From Saprospiraceae bacterium (GTDB taxonomy: Bacteria > Bacteroidota > Bacteroidia > Chitinophagales > Saprospiraceae), in contig JANQPA010000050.1 of the NCBI GenBank assembly GCA_028285545.1, forward strand, positions 62,001-126,000: DNA of 64,000 nt, given 5' to 3'. Below are positions 18,349 to 28,031 of this stretch, one piece after another (position 1 is the first letter of the stretch; the number at the start of each line of letters is the position of its first letter). The position numbers and the translations under genes are program-made. The notes beneath the pieces are model-generated. The model saw only the letters and a program-made list of their open reading frames with translations. It did no database searches and was not told where the DNA came from.

Positions 18349-19581
18349 TTAGAGATTTATTAATAGATGCGCTAGGCTTTCTGCATTTTTAAAGGCGTTG
18401 TATTTTTCATCATAAGTTCGGAAGGCTGAATCTCTCAGTTCAGAGATAGCAGATGAAGGCATGTCGTGAAAGGCCAGGATGTTTTTAGCAAGTTCTTTTG
18501 GATTTATGTCTTTAGATAATAACTTACCATTTGTTTCATTAACGATTTCTGATGTTCCACCAACATCCGTTGCCAACACTGGTATTCCTGCCGACATTGC
18601 CTCCATTATAGATACTGGCACTCCTTCCGTTTCACTAACGTTAATAAAGAGATCTACAGGTTGATCAATATAGAACTTCATTACTTCTTCAGTATCTATC
18701 CAACCTGGAAAATTAGTAATAATGTTTGATCCAAGTTTTTCTGTTTTTTTCTTGATTTTATCTAATAAAGGTCCATCGCCTATGTGTGTCCATTCCAAAG
18801 AGATGTTAGCATCAAGATAGTAAAGAGAATCGGCAATCAAATTGATTCTTTTTAAAGGAATTACCGAAGAACAGGAGATAATCCTAAAAATTTGGTTTTT
18901 ACTACTTTTAGCTTTTCCCTTGCTGCAGGTACCCAGGCGAAGAACTTCCATTTTTTGTAATGCATTTGGGTACAATTTAGATAAGTAATTTTTTCCATCA
19001 GTAGAGATAAGGAGTATTTTATTTGTTTGCCTTACCAATTCATTTTGAAAAGGCAAATATGGAGGCTGATATCGATATTGATAAAGATCAAATCCATGAA
19101 AGCGCGTTACTTTTTTAACATTGGAATTTTTAATAAAAGGAATAATTTCTGCGCTTTTTTTACTCCAGAAAAAATAGGCTATGGTAGGGGTGACTGCATT
19201 AATTAATTCTGCTTTAACCACAGGATGCTTTCTGAGTCTTTCAAGTAAATGTGCATTTAATATCCATCTTCTCAATTTGCGTCGATCTGTCCAAACTTTT
19301 TTTAAGATTAATTCTTTGAGATAAAAGAATATTTTTTTTGATAAAAATATTTCAGCTAAAGCCATTAGTAAAGAATGATCCTGATACTTTGTAAAAAGTG
19401 GATCTTTGTATTTTATCCCAGGTAGAAAAGACTTAGGATGATCTGGGTTTCCGCCATAATCAAAGGGGATTACTGTAATATCATTGAAATGGTTCTTTAA
19501 AACTAATAATTCATGTCTTTTCCATTGTTCACCAATACCATAAGGGTAGGATAAAGTAAAATATAAAAGTCTTTTACTCAT
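18349..19581 (-). CDS. Glycosyltransferase, GT4
   Basis: 410 residues. The N-terminus is LLYFTLSYPYGIGEQWKRHEL. KVTRFHGFDLYQYRYQPPY near 180 is the HGFDLY block of GT4 enzymes that read WcaL/AmsK-like acceptors. FRIISCSSVIPLKRINLIADSL near 265 and the donor site INVSETEGVPVSIMEAMSAGIPVLATDVGGTSEIV near 345-370 are clear. It overlaps the preceding GT2 gene by 8 bp and precedes hisH2 by 15 bp. Donor unknown. Confidence 0.9.
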   Translation of the reverse strand: MSKRLLYFTLSYPYGIGEQWKRHELLVLKNHFNDITVIPFDYGGNPDHPKSFLPGIKYKDPLFTKYQDHSLLMALAEIFLSKKIFFYLKELILKKVWTDRRKLRRWILNAHLLERLRKHPVVKAELINAVTPTIAYFFWSKKSAEIIPFIKNSNVKKVTRFHGFDLYQYRYQPPYLPFQNELVRQTNKILLISTDGKNYLSKLYPNALQKMEVLRLGTCSKGKAKSSKNQIFRIISCSSVIPLKRINLIADSLYYLDANISLEWTHIGDGPLLDKIKKKTEKLGSNIITNFPGWIDTEEVMKFYIDQPVDLFINVSETEGVPVSIMEAMSAGIPVLATDVGGTSEIVNETNGKLLSKDINPKELAKNILAFHDMPSSAISELRDSAFRTYDEKYNAFKNAESLAHLLINL

Positions 19582-20524
19582 TTAAGCGCTTTTGAATACT
19601 AATAAATTTTGCATCAATCCATTTATAGAATACCCTGATTTTTAGAAGAAAGAGTAAACCTCTTTGCCCAAAAAAAAACCAAATTTGAATGACTAGCTGG
19701 TCGAATAATGATTTAGGACTTTCATTATCAATTAATAGGTTCAAATATCCTTTTACAAATGACTGATGGCTTTTAACTTTTAACGCATCACTGGCCATAT
19801 TTAGACAATAATTGATTAGAGTCTTAATAGGTACTAATTGACTATATTTTTGCATCACCAATAAACAAGATGGGTGATGAATGTTTTTAGTGATACTAGG
19901 CGAATTACTTGAAATGTGCAATTTTACACTTGCTTTAGGAATACAACAAAATCTGTTTGAAAACTGATAATGAAATCTAATTACCAGATCATAGTCTTGA
20001 TGTTGGAAAAGGTTAGGATTAAATTGAATCTTATTAAATGCATGTTTTCGAAAAAACAAGGTGGATGTTTGAGCTTTACAACGACCACTTAATAAATAAG
20101 AAAGTATTCCTTCTCCTGGATTTAGGGATCTTACGGTAGGACTCCCTTTTCTTTTCCCATCCTTATATATTTCCACTGCACCATAGGACCCCAGACAATA
20201 AGGATTTTCATTCATATGGTTGATTCTATATTCGAGATGATCTGGCATCCATTCATCGTCTGAATCAAGAAAAGCTATAAACTCTCCTTTAGCTACTTTT
20301 GCACCAGTATTACGAGCTGCTGCAGCATGTAAATTGGAAGAATGACGAATTAGTTTTATACGTTGATCTTTAAATTCATTTATAAAAGGTTCTGGATCGG
20401 TATGGGAATTATCGTCAACCACAATAACTTCAAAGGATTGAACAGTTTGTTTTAGAATACTTCTTAAAGCACGCTGTAACTCTATGGTACGGTTATGATT
20501 TGGTATGATAGCCGAGATTAACAT
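19574..20524 (-). CDS. Glycosyltransferase family 2
   Basis: 316 residues with a GT-A fold. It starts LISAIIPNHNRTIELQRALRS. FEVIVVDDNSHTDPE near 35 is the nucleotide-binding strand, AAARNTGAKVAKGEFIAFLDSDDEW near 78-98 includes the metal-binding DSD, and a QHQDYDLVIRFHYQF block near 195 holds the candidate catalytic acid (ED/QD-type). C-terminal hydrophobic stretches (about 285-300) suggest membrane contact. It starts 34 bp after the upstream GT2 gene. Confidence 0.9.
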   Translation of the reverse strand: MLISAIIPNHNRTIELQRALRSILKQTVQSFEVIVVDDNSHTDPEPFINEFKDQRIKLIRHSSNLHAAAARNTGAKVAKGEFIAFLDSDDEWMPDHLEYRINHMNENPYCLGSYGAVEIYKDGKRKGSPTVRSLNPGEGILSYLLSGRCKAQTSTLFFRKHAFNKIQFNPNLFQHQDYDLVIRFHYQFSNRFCCIPKASVKLHISSNSPSITKNIHHPSCLLVMQKYSQLVPIKTLINYCLNMASDALKVKSHQSFVKGYLNLLIDNESPKSLFDQLVIQIWFFFGQRGLLFLLKIRVFYKWIDAKFISIQKRLNE

Positions 20525-20558
20525 CTGAACTAGAAAGCTATTTATAATGTAATTTCAA

Positions 20559-21479
20559 TTAACGTAAATAATGTGGCCCCTTCTTTTTATTGATATTTCG
20601 ACTTTTGGTTATTGCTGGAATTAATGAACGTAATAATTTTCTTTTTTTCCATAACGTTTTTGCTTTTTTGAAATTAAAGCCAATGCTTGCAATTAACCAT
20701 CTTTTAAACAAGCCTTTTACCATTTTATTTGGCAATGAGATGTCAACTAAATTTATGTCTGCGAGCTTACTCAATAAGTTTCGTTTGTAATTATACTCTG
20801 GATTAGATTGAATAAGACTGTCTTCCCTGTCTTCTCTATCGTGAAAAACAAAAGCAGAAGGGACAATACCTGTTTTGAATCCGTGAAAAGTCATTCGTTG
20901 AATATAATTATTATCTTCCCCATAGTGGAAAAAAATTGGATCAAAACCGCCGATATTTATAATAGCTTTTTTAGGAATAAGCCATGCGGCAGCATTTATA
21001 AAAGCAATGGGATAGACACTTTTTAAAGGCTTGGAAAGTATAATATCTGAAATATAATTTGGGCAACTATCTGGTTCTATATAGGTAGAAAATAAATAAT
21101 CTAATTTGGTTCCTTTCCCATTAAGATGAACAGGACTAAGTATTCCATAATTAGGATTGTTCTGAGAAACTTTTACTAAATGTTCAAGAGTATCATTTTT
21201 TATCCAGGCATCTTGATTTAATAAAAAAATGTAATCAAAATTGCGTTCTAATGCTTTCTTTATTCCAAGATTATTTCCCTGACCAAATCCAAGGTTTTTT
21301 TTACTTTTGATTAAATGGACTTTTGGAAAATTTTGCTCAATAATTAGAGGCGTCCCATCTGTGGAACCATTATCTATAATAATAATATTTGATTTTAGAG
21401 AAGACTTTTCTAAACAATGTAAACATTTGTTTATCCATAAACCACCATTGTAAGTTACAATTATGGTAGTAATATTCAT
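20559..21479 (-). CDS. Glycosyltransferase family 2, rhamnosyltransferase-like
   Basis: 306 residues. It starts MNITTIIVTYNGGLWINKCL, has NIIIIDNGSTDGTPLIIEQ near 32-50, LGFGQGNNLGIKKALE near 63, IFLLNQDAWIKND near 86-97 (the DxD-like NQDAW of rhamnosyltransferase-type enzymes) and FHYGEDNNYIQRMTFHGFK near 185. Rhamnosyltransferases such as RfbN/WbbL share the NQD and GED(N)ND motifs, so a 6-deoxyhexose donor is plausible but not shown. ATGA overlap with the upstream gene. Confidence 0.87.
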   Translation of the reverse strand: MNITTIIVTYNGGLWINKCLHCLEKSSLKSNIIIIDNGSTDGTPLIIEQNFPKVHLIKSKKNLGFGQGNNLGIKKALERNFDYIFLLNQDAWIKNDTLEHLVKVSQNNPNYGILSPVHLNGKGTKLDYLFSTYIEPDSCPNYISDIILSKPLKSVYPIAFINAAAWLIPKKAIINIGGFDPIFFHYGEDNNYIQRMTFHGFKTGIVPSAFVFHDREDREDSLIQSNPEYNYKRNLLSKLADINLVDISLPNKMVKGLFKRWLIASIGFNFKKAKTLWKKRKLLRSLIPAITKSRNINKKKGPHYLR

Positions 21480-22465
21480 GAATTTTTGGACTTTGAATTC
21501 AGGGAAAAGGAGCTTTTAATTCGACTTTTTATTTGTGTTGTAAGGAGCTTTAAAAGTTTTCGAATTGACTTGGAATCATTTTTTAACTCTCTTACTTTTA
21601 AAAGATTCTCAAATAATAGACGAGTTACTGGAATTGGAAATGAACTTAAGTCTTCAATAATAATTTCTCGCTCATTTTCAGTACATTCAAAGAAAATATT
21701 AGTGCTGCTATGTATAAATCTTTTTAACAATTCATAATAAGCTTCATTATTTTGATTTGATAAGTCCATTAAAATTGCCTTTCGAGCTTTCAAACCTTTC
21801 AGTCTTTTATATTTATCATCTTTTGATGACCAGTTTGAGCTGGAGTGTATTCGATAAATTGCCATTGGTTCTGGGAAATAAAAAATTTTACCAAATTGTG
21901 CATTCATGACATGGAGGTATAAATCTCCTAGAGGGCTAGTATAAATATTGGTAAACGGAATTTTATCTAAATTATTTCTGAAAACACAGGAAGGGGTATG
22001 AATATAATTAGGCCGAGAAACTAAATCTTTTATTGTTGTTATTTGTGAGGGAACATTAGAAATATTGTCTTCTTTTAATTCTTTATTTTCAAGTAACTTC
22101 ACTTTATGAAAACAAATTGAAAATTCTTTATTCTCTTCTAAAAAATCGACTTGCTTTTGTAATTTATATGGATCTGTCCAATAATCATCACCCTCACAAA
22201 AAGCAATATAATTTCCTTTACATGCCTTTAGTGTTTTCACAAAATTAGGAATCATGCCAAGATTTTTACTTCTTTTATATAACTTAATTTTTCGAGGATG
22301 TTGGTCTTTGTATTCTTCACAAATACTTCTTGTTTTATCCGTGGAACAGTCTTCACCAATAATTATCTCAATTTCGTAGCTACATCTTTGGTTCAATATA
22401 CTTTCAATTGCTTGCCTAATAAATTTTTCATGATTATAAGTTATTATGCATACACTAATACTCAT
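21476..22465 (-). CDS. Glycosyltransferase family 2
   Basis: 329 residues. It starts ISVCIITYNHEKFIRQAIESIL, continues with EIIIGEDCSTDKTRSICEEY near 35-53 and GNYIAFCEGDDYWTDPYKLQKQVDFLE near 83-108, where EGDDYW is the metal and donor site. This EGDDYWTDP variant is common in Bacteroidota capsule and O-antigen loci. The C-terminal 100 residues are lysine-rich helix. ATG overlaps the upstream stop as ATGA. Confidence 0.9.
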   Translation of the reverse strand: MSISVCIITYNHEKFIRQAIESILNQRCSYEIEIIIGEDCSTDKTRSICEEYKDQHPRKIKLYKRSKNLGMIPNFVKTLKACKGNYIAFCEGDDYWTDPYKLQKQVDFLEENKEFSICFHKVKLLENKELKEDNISNVPSQITTIKDLVSRPNYIHTPSCVFRNNLDKIPFTNIYTSPLGDLYLHVMNAQFGKIFYFPEPMAIYRIHSSSNWSSKDDKYKRLKGLKARKAILMDLSNQNNEAYYELLKRFIHSSTNIFFECTENEREIIIEDLSSFPIPVTRLLFENLLKVRELKNDSKSIRKLLKLLTTQIKSRIKSSFSLNSKSKNS

Positions 22466-23133
22466 GGTAAAGTTTTTTCGCCAAATTCTCTTTTCCTGAT
22501 AACTTTAGCTGGAACACCATATGCAAGAACATTATCTTCAATATTTTTAGTAACCAAAGCCCCTGCCCCAATAAATGAGTTTTCTCCAATAGATACACGA
22601 TCAAGTGCTTTTGATCCCAGCCCCATTGTAGAAAAACTTCCAAGGCTAAAATGCCCACCAGTAATTACTCCAGGTGACAACGTAGAAAAATCCTTTATCT
22701 CACTATCATGCTCCAAAACACTAGAAGTGTTTAATAAACAGAAATTAGAAACTTTTGTATTTGCATTAATTATAACACCAGGCATAATAATGCATCCTTT
22801 TCCAACTTTTACTCCTTTTGAAATTACTGACATAGGATGAATTATCGAAAGAAAATTGAAGTTTGGCGAGTGTTTAATAATTTCTTTTACAATTTGATAT
22901 CTTAAAAAATTATCACCAAGAGAAACAACACCTCCTTCTAAATTAAATTGGTCAACAATCCGAATAATTTCAGATTGGTTACCTAATATTGGATATGAAA
23001 AATAAGATTCGCCAGGTTGTTTCTTAGTATCTAAAAAACCAATTATTTCGAAATTCCCGGCTTTTTCAGCAGCATCCGCTACACATTTCCCGTTATTCCC
23101 GGCTCCAATTATAACGATTCGTTTTTTACCCAC
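22462..23133 (-). CDS. NeuD/PglD-type sugar N-acetyltransferase (VioB-like)
   Basis: 223 residues. The N-terminal PglD domain opens KKRIVIIGAGNNGKCVADAA and has IIGFLDTKK near 33-41. The left-handed beta-helix follows: SVISKGVKVGKGCIIMPGVIIN near 100, CLLNTSSVLEHDSEIKDFSTLSPGV near 130-155 (the His in EHD is the expected base), then SIGENSFIGAGALV and a final VPAKVIRKR. Enzymes of this fold acetylate 4-amino-6-deoxy nucleotide sugars. The adjoining VioA-like aminotransferase gene (8 bp overlap) makes VioB the best analogue. GTG start. Confidence 0.87.
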   Translation of the reverse strand: MGKKRIVIIGAGNNGKCVADAAEKAGNFEIIGFLDTKKQPGESYFSYPILGNQSEIIRIVDQFNLEGGVVSLGDNFLRYQIVKEIIKHSPNFNFLSIIHPMSVISKGVKVGKGCIIMPGVIINANTKVSNFCLLNTSSVLEHDSEIKDFSTLSPGVITGGHFSLGSFSTMGLGSKALDRVSIGENSFIGAGALVTKNIEDNVLAYGVPAKVIRKREFGEKTLP

Positions 23134-24208
23134 TATAACACTCTTTAGATATTATCCCACAAATCATGTCTTGTTCTTCAACACTTAAGGTATGATATAA
23201 GGGTAAACACAAAATAGTGCTTGCAAGACGCTCCGATTTTTTTCTTGATACGTTTTTTATGTAGGGTAATTTATTTAGAGAAGGGTAAAAATATCTGCGG
23301 GAATAAATCAAATGTTTTTCTAATTCCTTTTTTACTTTAAGAAGTTCTCTTTCTGATTCAAAAACTATAGGGAAATAAGCATAATTGTAGGTTCCTTGTT
23401 CATTCAATTTTTGGAATTTAACTTTTCCATTTTCTAATGACTTCTTATAATACTCCCATTGTCTTTTTCTAGTTTCTAAGATTGAATTGGCGAACTCAAT
23501 ATTGCACAACCCCATAGCAGCATGAACTTCTGAGTTTTTACCGTTTATGCCCAAACCAAAAAAATCTTCTTGTCCGTTATGGCCAAAATTTCGCAAATAC
23601 CTTGTTTTATGAGCTAATGTTGAATTTGATGTGAAAATAGCTCCCCCTTCAATCGTATGAAACATTTTTGTTGCATGAAAACTAGATGTACTGATATTTC
23701 CATAAGAAAAAATTGACTTCCCTTTGTAAAATGTGCCAAAACAATGAGCGGCATCATAAATTATTTTTAAATTATATTTTTTAGAAATCTTTTCGAGTTT
23801 TTCAATATCACATGGATTTCCAAAGCAATGAGTTGCTAAAATCGCGCTAGTATTTTTAGAGATGTAATTTGGGATAGAGTCAGGAGATATATTAAATGAA
23901 TCTTCATCTATTTCAGCAAAAATCGGTTTGCAGTTTTCCCAATAAATTGTTGAGGTAGTTGCTACATACGAAAAGGGAGTGGTAATGATTTCTCCTGTTA
24001 ACTTTAATGCTTTAATCGCAATTTGAAGAGCAATAGTTCCATTGGAAAGGAAAATTGCATGACGTAGATCAAAGTATTGTTTTAATTTTGTTTCTAATTC
24101 ATTAACAAGAGGGCCATTATTGGTAAGCCAATTTCGTCTCCAAATACCTTGAAGATACTTATCAAAATTTTCTTTGGGAGGCTGAAATGGTTTCGTTACA
24201 GTGATCAT
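23126..24208 (-). CDS. DegT aminotransferase, VioA-like (4-amino-4,6-dideoxy sugar)
   Basis: 360 residues. It starts MITVTKPFQPPKENFDKYLQ and has WLTNNGPLVNELE at 27-39, the VioA/FdtB-like opening in which the N-terminus contacts the substrate. FLSNGTIALQIA near 53-64, IIYDAAHCFGTFYKG near 149-163 and SSFHATKMFHTIEGGA with the PLP lysine near 181 follow; SFHATK differs from the SFYPSK form of the WbpE-like paralogues. Together with the downstream PglD-like acetyltransferase it would give dTDP-4-acetamido-4,6-dideoxyglucose (Qui4NAc) or an epimer. RmlA (34,772) makes the dTDP-glucose; no RmlB lies in the window. Confidence 0.87.
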   Translation of the reverse strand: MITVTKPFQPPKENFDKYLQGIWRRNWLTNNGPLVNELETKLKQYFDLRHAIFLSNGTIALQIAIKALKLTGEIITTPFSYVATTSTIYWENCKPIFAEIDEDSFNISPDSIPNYISKNTSAILATHCFGNPCDIEKLEKISKKYNLKIIYDAAHCFGTFYKGKSIFSYGNISTSSFHATKMFHTIEGGAIFTSNSTLAHKTRYLRNFGHNGQEDFFGLGINGKNSEVHAAMGLCNIEFANSILETRKRQWEYYKKSLENGKVKFQKLNEQGTYNYAYFPIVFESERELLKVKKELEKHLIYSRRYFYPSLNKLPYIKNVSRKKSERLASTILCLPLYHTLSVEEQDMICGIISKECYSG

Positions 24209-24858
24209 TTTTTAATTGATGTAGTTTTATTCATCCAGGGGAAATAAGAAGATTTAGGTGGTCTATCTAAAAAATCACATAGCCTGAAATAATCAGAATC
24301 AACAGAGACATTAACTTCAATAAACTTCTCCGGTAAATATCTAAAATAATCCCTTACGGTTTTATTGTGCCTTAAATAATACTTAATAAGGATATCTTTA
24401 TTATATAGGTTGTGATCGGGAGTATTAAACATTCCCTTAATTATTTTAAAGGGCATTCCTTTTTCAATATAATTGGCTTCTTTTAAATCACTTTTATTAG
24501 GAATTCTTACTCCATTAGCCCAGAGTTTTGAGTGGAATTTTGAAATAGATTGGTACCATTGTTCGGCATCATCTCTTTTTGTTAAAATGAATTTTGAATT
24601 GGGAAAATGCTGGTCTAAGACTAGAAAAGTATAAGGAAGGCTAAAGGGAATATCCTGAAAAGCTTCAGCAGTATAACAGTGTTTAAGTATTTTTGAAAAG
24701 TTTCTATGTTTCCAATAATTAAATAACAATTCACCTTCTCTTTGATTTCCTAATTTATACCCGAGTTCGGATAAAGCCTTTTCAATAGAAGTTGTTCCGG
24801 TCTTATTTAATCCTACACAGAACACTTTTTTTTGTTTTCTTTTTTGTTTAACAATCAT
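24205..24858 (-). CDS. Sulfotransferase-like P-loop protein
   Basis: 217 residues. KVFCVGLNKTGTTSIEKALSEL at 11-31 is the PAPS-binding loop typical of the bacterial sulfotransferase family 4 type (GxxKTGTTS). FILTKRDDAEQWYQSISKF near 105-123 is the 3'-phosphate-binding R...S element. The C-terminal NKTVRDYFRYLPEKFIEVNV carries the usual late block. It would move sulfate from PAPS to the glycan or a lipid-linked intermediate. It starts 1 bp inside the wzt stop and overlaps the VioA-like gene by ATGA. Substrate not proven. Confidence 0.8.
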   Translation of the reverse strand: MIVKQKRKQKKVFCVGLNKTGTTSIEKALSELGYKLGNQREGELLFNYWKHRNFSKILKHCYTAEAFQDIPFSLPYTFLVLDQHFPNSKFILTKRDDAEQWYQSISKFHSKLWANGVRIPNKSDLKEANYIEKGMPFKIIKGMFNTPDHNLYNKDILIKYYLRHNKTVRDYFRYLPEKFIEVNVSVDSDYFRLCDFLDRPPKSSYFPWMNKTTSIKK

Positions 24859-26144
24859 CAGCTATCTGATTTTTTATACACCCAATCGAGCTTTGGAAGA
24901 AGAACTCCTCTTACTCTTCCCATCCAGGACCCATAGGAGGCTTCTTTAGGAAGGATAGTAAATGAAAGTATACTTTCATATTTGGCAATTAATACTTTTT
25001 GATTTCTAATAATTAAAAGATTCATTTCAAAAACTCCCTGGTTGAAAAAATTAGGAGGTATTTTGCAACAGAATTTTAATTTCCCAACGGTATAAAAGTC
25101 ATTTTGTACTTCTTTTAGCCAAATAGCTGAGCTAGAGGGGAAAACCACTTTTCCTTCTTCATCTTTAAACTGTAAAGTGATATCTAATCTATCATTGGAC
25201 GATAATTTTCTAACACACTCTATTATTATCTCAATAGAAGAATCCATAGATAGAGGGTGGGAATAACTTTTATTCTTTTCTCTAATTCCAACTAATTGTA
25301 TCTCAATTTCAGGGTGTGATAAAGCTACCTTTTTATGGTTTAAATTTGGTTGCGCCCCTCCCAAATATTTACTTACAGCTTCATTTGGCATTCCATTAAA
25401 TGAAAGATTTCCATCTTTTAATAAAATACAGCGAGAGCAAAAAGATTTTATTGAGGTCATATTATGGCTTACGAACAATACCGTCCTCCCACTTTTTTGA
25501 CTCACTTCTTCCATTTTTCCAATTGCTTTCTTTTGAAATTCTGCATCACCAACAGCCAAAACCTCATCTACAATTAAAATTTCCGGTTCTAGATGCGCAG
25601 CTATAGCAAATCCTAACCGAACGGTCATACCTGAAGAGTAACGTTTAACAGGAGTGTCTAAATATCGTTCGATGCCCGCAAAAGCAACTATTTCATCTAA
25701 TTTATGATTAACTTCATGTTTTGTCATACCAAGAATAGTACCATTGAGGTATATATTCTCTCTTCCTGTAAGCTCAGGATGAAATCCAGTTCCAACTTCT
25801 AACAGAGAAGCTATCCGTCCTCTTGCACATATCTTACCCTTAGATGGGGCCGTAACTTTACTTAAGAGCTTTAGCAAGGTACTTTTACCAGCCCCATTTT
25901 TACCAATAATTCCTAAAACTTCACCTTGCTTTACTTCAAAGTTGATATCCTGAAGGGCCCAAACATATTTACTATTTCCTTTTTCCGCTCGATTATTCAC
26001 TTCGCCTATCTTAAGATAGGGATCTTCCTTTCCTCTTATTAGATGCCACCACCGATTAAGATCATGAGAAAGAGTCCCCGTTCCAACTAATCCTAATCGG
26101 TATTGCTTAGAAAGATTTTCAACTTTAATTACAGTATTTGACAT
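24858..26144 (-). CDS. wzt: Polysaccharide ABC exporter ATPase, Wzt type
   Basis: 428 residues. The ATPase domain has Walker A GIIGKNGAGKSTLL near 78-91, signature YSSGMTVRLGFAIA near 168-181 and Walker B EILIVDEVLAVGDAEFQKKA near 188-207. The lead-in LSKQYRLG plus the RWWHLIRG insertion is typical of O-antigen/teichoic exporters. The C-terminal 150 residues (about 275-420) form the beta-rich Wzt carbohydrate-recognition domain that selects the finished glycan. It pairs with Wzm immediately upstream (30 bp gap) at the inner membrane. Confidence 0.95.
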   Translation of the reverse strand: MSNTVIKVENLSKQYRLGLVGTGTLSHDLNRWWHLIRGKEDPYLKIGEVNNRAEKGNSKYVWALQDINFEVKQGEVLGIIGKNGAGKSTLLKLLSKVTAPSKGKICARGRIASLLEVGTGFHPELTGRENIYLNGTILGMTKHEVNHKLDEIVAFAGIERYLDTPVKRYSSGMTVRLGFAIAAHLEPEILIVDEVLAVGDAEFQKKAIGKMEEVSQKSGRTVLFVSHNMTSIKSFCSRCILLKDGNLSFNGMPNEAVSKYLGGAQPNLNHKKVALSHPEIEIQLVGIREKNKSYSHPLSMDSSIEIIIECVRKLSSNDRLDITLQFKDEEGKVVFPSSSAIWLKEVQNDFYTVGKLKFCCKIPPNFFNQGVFEMNLLIIRNQKVLIAKYESILSFTILPKEASYGSWMGRVRGVLLPKLDWVYKKSDS

Positions 26145-26174
26145 GATAGATCACCTTTGAGGTCATTAAGTGTT

Positions 26175-27044
26175 TTAAACCGTATCCATAAAATTTTTTT
26201 CAGTTTTATTAAATATAGCAATACCTAAAAAGAGCATCACAATCATAAAACTAAAACTGTATGCGAGATAAGTCCAAGAAAATGTACCTTGTCCTAAAAA
26301 TCCATATTTAAAAGTTTCAATAACAGCTGTCATAGGGTTAAGCACTGCAATCCATTGATATCTTTCAGGGATTTGGCTTAAGGGATAAATAACAGGTGTA
26401 GCATACATGGCTAACTGGATCCCAAATTGAAGCAAAAAAACAAGATCACGATATTTAGTAGTTAAAGAGGTAATGACAAGCCCAAATCCCAGCCCTAATC
26501 CAGCCAGTAATATTACTAAAATTGGAAAGAATAAAGCATACATATTTATCTGAGCTGCCGAACCTGATAGGGCAAAATAAATGTAAAAACCAAAAAATAG
26601 AAGCAATTGGATCCCATATTGAATCATGTTAGAGATTACAATGCTTAGTGGCGTAACCAATCTAGGAAAATAGACTTTCCCAAAGATGCCTTGGTTGGTT
26701 CTAAAGGTTGTTGCGACTTTACTCAAGCAGACAGCAAAATAATTCCAATTAGTAATTCCCGCCAGATAAAATAACATCGGAGGCAAGCCATCAGTTGGAA
26801 TTTTGGCAATTCGTCCAAAAACAATTGTAAACATAATAGTGGTCAGGATAGGCTGGATGAAATACCATAAAGGACCAAGGATGGTTTGCTTGTATTGTGC
26901 TACAATATCTCTGCGAACGAATAAAAACAATAAGTCTTTATATTGCCAAACCTCTTTTAATTTTAACTCAAATAGAGGCTTTTTTGGGGTAATGATGATG
27001 TCCCATTTTTCTTCGACACCTGGTTTGGTAGATATTTTATTCAT
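26175..27044 (-). CDS. wzm: Polysaccharide ABC exporter permease, Wzm type
   Basis: 289 residues with six hydrophobic segments. It starts with a cytoplasmic KPLFELKLKEVWQYKDLLFLFVRRDIVAQYKQTILGPLWYF block, the standard Wzm/TagG opening, and has FGRIAKIPTDGLPPMLFYLAGI near 80 and ATPVIYPLSQIPERYQWIAVLNPMTAVIE near 220-248, the conserved final helices. It moves the completed or lipid-linked glycan across the inner membrane with Wzt. Its ATG abuts the wbpB stop. Confidence 0.95.
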   Translation of the reverse strand: MNKISTKPGVEEKWDIIITPKKPLFELKLKEVWQYKDLLFLFVRRDIVAQYKQTILGPLWYFIQPILTTIMFTIVFGRIAKIPTDGLPPMLFYLAGITNWNYFAVCLSKVATTFRTNQGIFGKVYFPRLVTPLSIVISNMIQYGIQLLLFFGFYIYFALSGSAAQINMYALFFPILVILLAGLGLGFGLVITSLTTKYRDLVFLLQFGIQLAMYATPVIYPLSQIPERYQWIAVLNPMTAVIETFKYGFLGQGTFSWTYLAYSFSFMIVMLFLGIAIFNKTEKNFMDTV

Positions 27045-28031
27045 TTAGGCTCTAGTACTATTTTTTAATGATCCAAAAGGGTGAGGTGCTTCAGGGGTTT
27101 TGGTTAAGGGGTGATGATTATCTTTTGGTTCTGTAAGTGAGACATGTCTGATATCATGGACTAGCTGAATCGCCTTTTTTGACTTCTCTAAAGAAAAACC
27201 TTCCCCTTGAAGAATTTTTTCATAGGAATGGGTATGTAATTCATGAAAACCACTACTAAATTCAAATTCCTGTCCTTCTATTTTTAATGAGCGAAAGGTT
27301 TGAGCTCCCTTAGTCTGTATTGCTGAGGGAATGACATCAGAATTTATACTCAAAAACCATTTGACCTTGGCTTTTTCCAATATGAGATAACCAGCGGCAC
27401 GGTCATGAGTTCGAACATGTACAATATTTTCTTTTACATTTCCAAAGATCCAACATAACATATCAAAGAAATGTATTCCAATATTTGTAGCAATTCCTCC
27501 TGATTTACTTATATCTCCTTTCCAGGAGGTATAATACCAATGGCCTCTAGAAGTTAAATAAGTCAAATCAACATCATAAACCTCATTAGTTGGACCAGTA
27601 TCAACTTTCTTTTTTAGCTCTATCACACTTGGATGAAGGCGTAATTGTAATATAGTGTAAACTTTTCCCTCACTACTCTTTTCGATTTCTTCTAAGGCTT
27701 TCAGGTTCCACGGGTTTAAAACAAGGGGTTTTTCGCAAATTACATTAGCTCCAAGTCTTAATCCGAAACGGATATGTGCATCGTGAAGATAATTGGGAGA
27801 GCATACGCTTATGTAATCAATTTTAGTTCCCTGACGTTTCAATTTTTCTAAATGCCGATCAAAACGTTCAAACTCTACAAAAAAATCAGCTTTTGGGAAA
27901 AAACTATCCAAAATGCCAACGGAATCAAATTTATCGAGAGCTGCAATTAATTGATTCCCGGTATCCTTAATGGCTTTCATATGCCGAGGGGCAACGTAAC
28001 CAGCAGCTCCTATTAATGCAAAATTTTTCAT
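27045..28031 (-). CDS. wbpB: UDP-GlcNAcA 3-dehydrogenase, WbpB type
   Basis: 328 residues, closely following P. aeruginosa WbpB and Bordetella WlbA as I recall them: [24 protein letters not shown] at the NAD site, [16 protein letters not shown] near 75, [13 protein letters not shown] near 94, [16 protein letters not shown] near 120, [18 protein letters not shown] near 145 and [20 protein letters not shown] near 168. It oxidises C3 of UDP-GlcNAcA. From memory of studies on this enzyme type, bound NADH is re-oxidised by 2-oxoglutarate, giving 2-hydroxyglutarate. The adjacent wbpD (ATGA overlap) and the wbpE/lhgO pair at 37,953-40,311 complete the route. Confidence 0.95.
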   Translation of the reverse strand: MKNFALIGAAGYVAPRHMKAIKDTGNQLIAALDKFDSVGILDSFFPKADFFVEFERFDRHLEKLKRQGTKIDYISVCSPNYLHDAHIRFGLRLGANVICEKPLVLNPWNLKALEEIEKSSEGKVYTILQLRLHPSVIELKKKVDTGPTNEVYDVDLTYLTSRGHWYYTSWKGDISKSGGIATNIGIHFFDMLCWIFGNVKENIVHVRTHDRAAGYLILEKAKVKWFLSINSDVIPSAIQTKGAQTFRSLKIEGQEFEFSSGFHELHTHSYEKILQGEGFSLEKSKKAIQLVHDIRHVSLTEPKDNHHPLTKTPEAPHPFGSLKNSTRA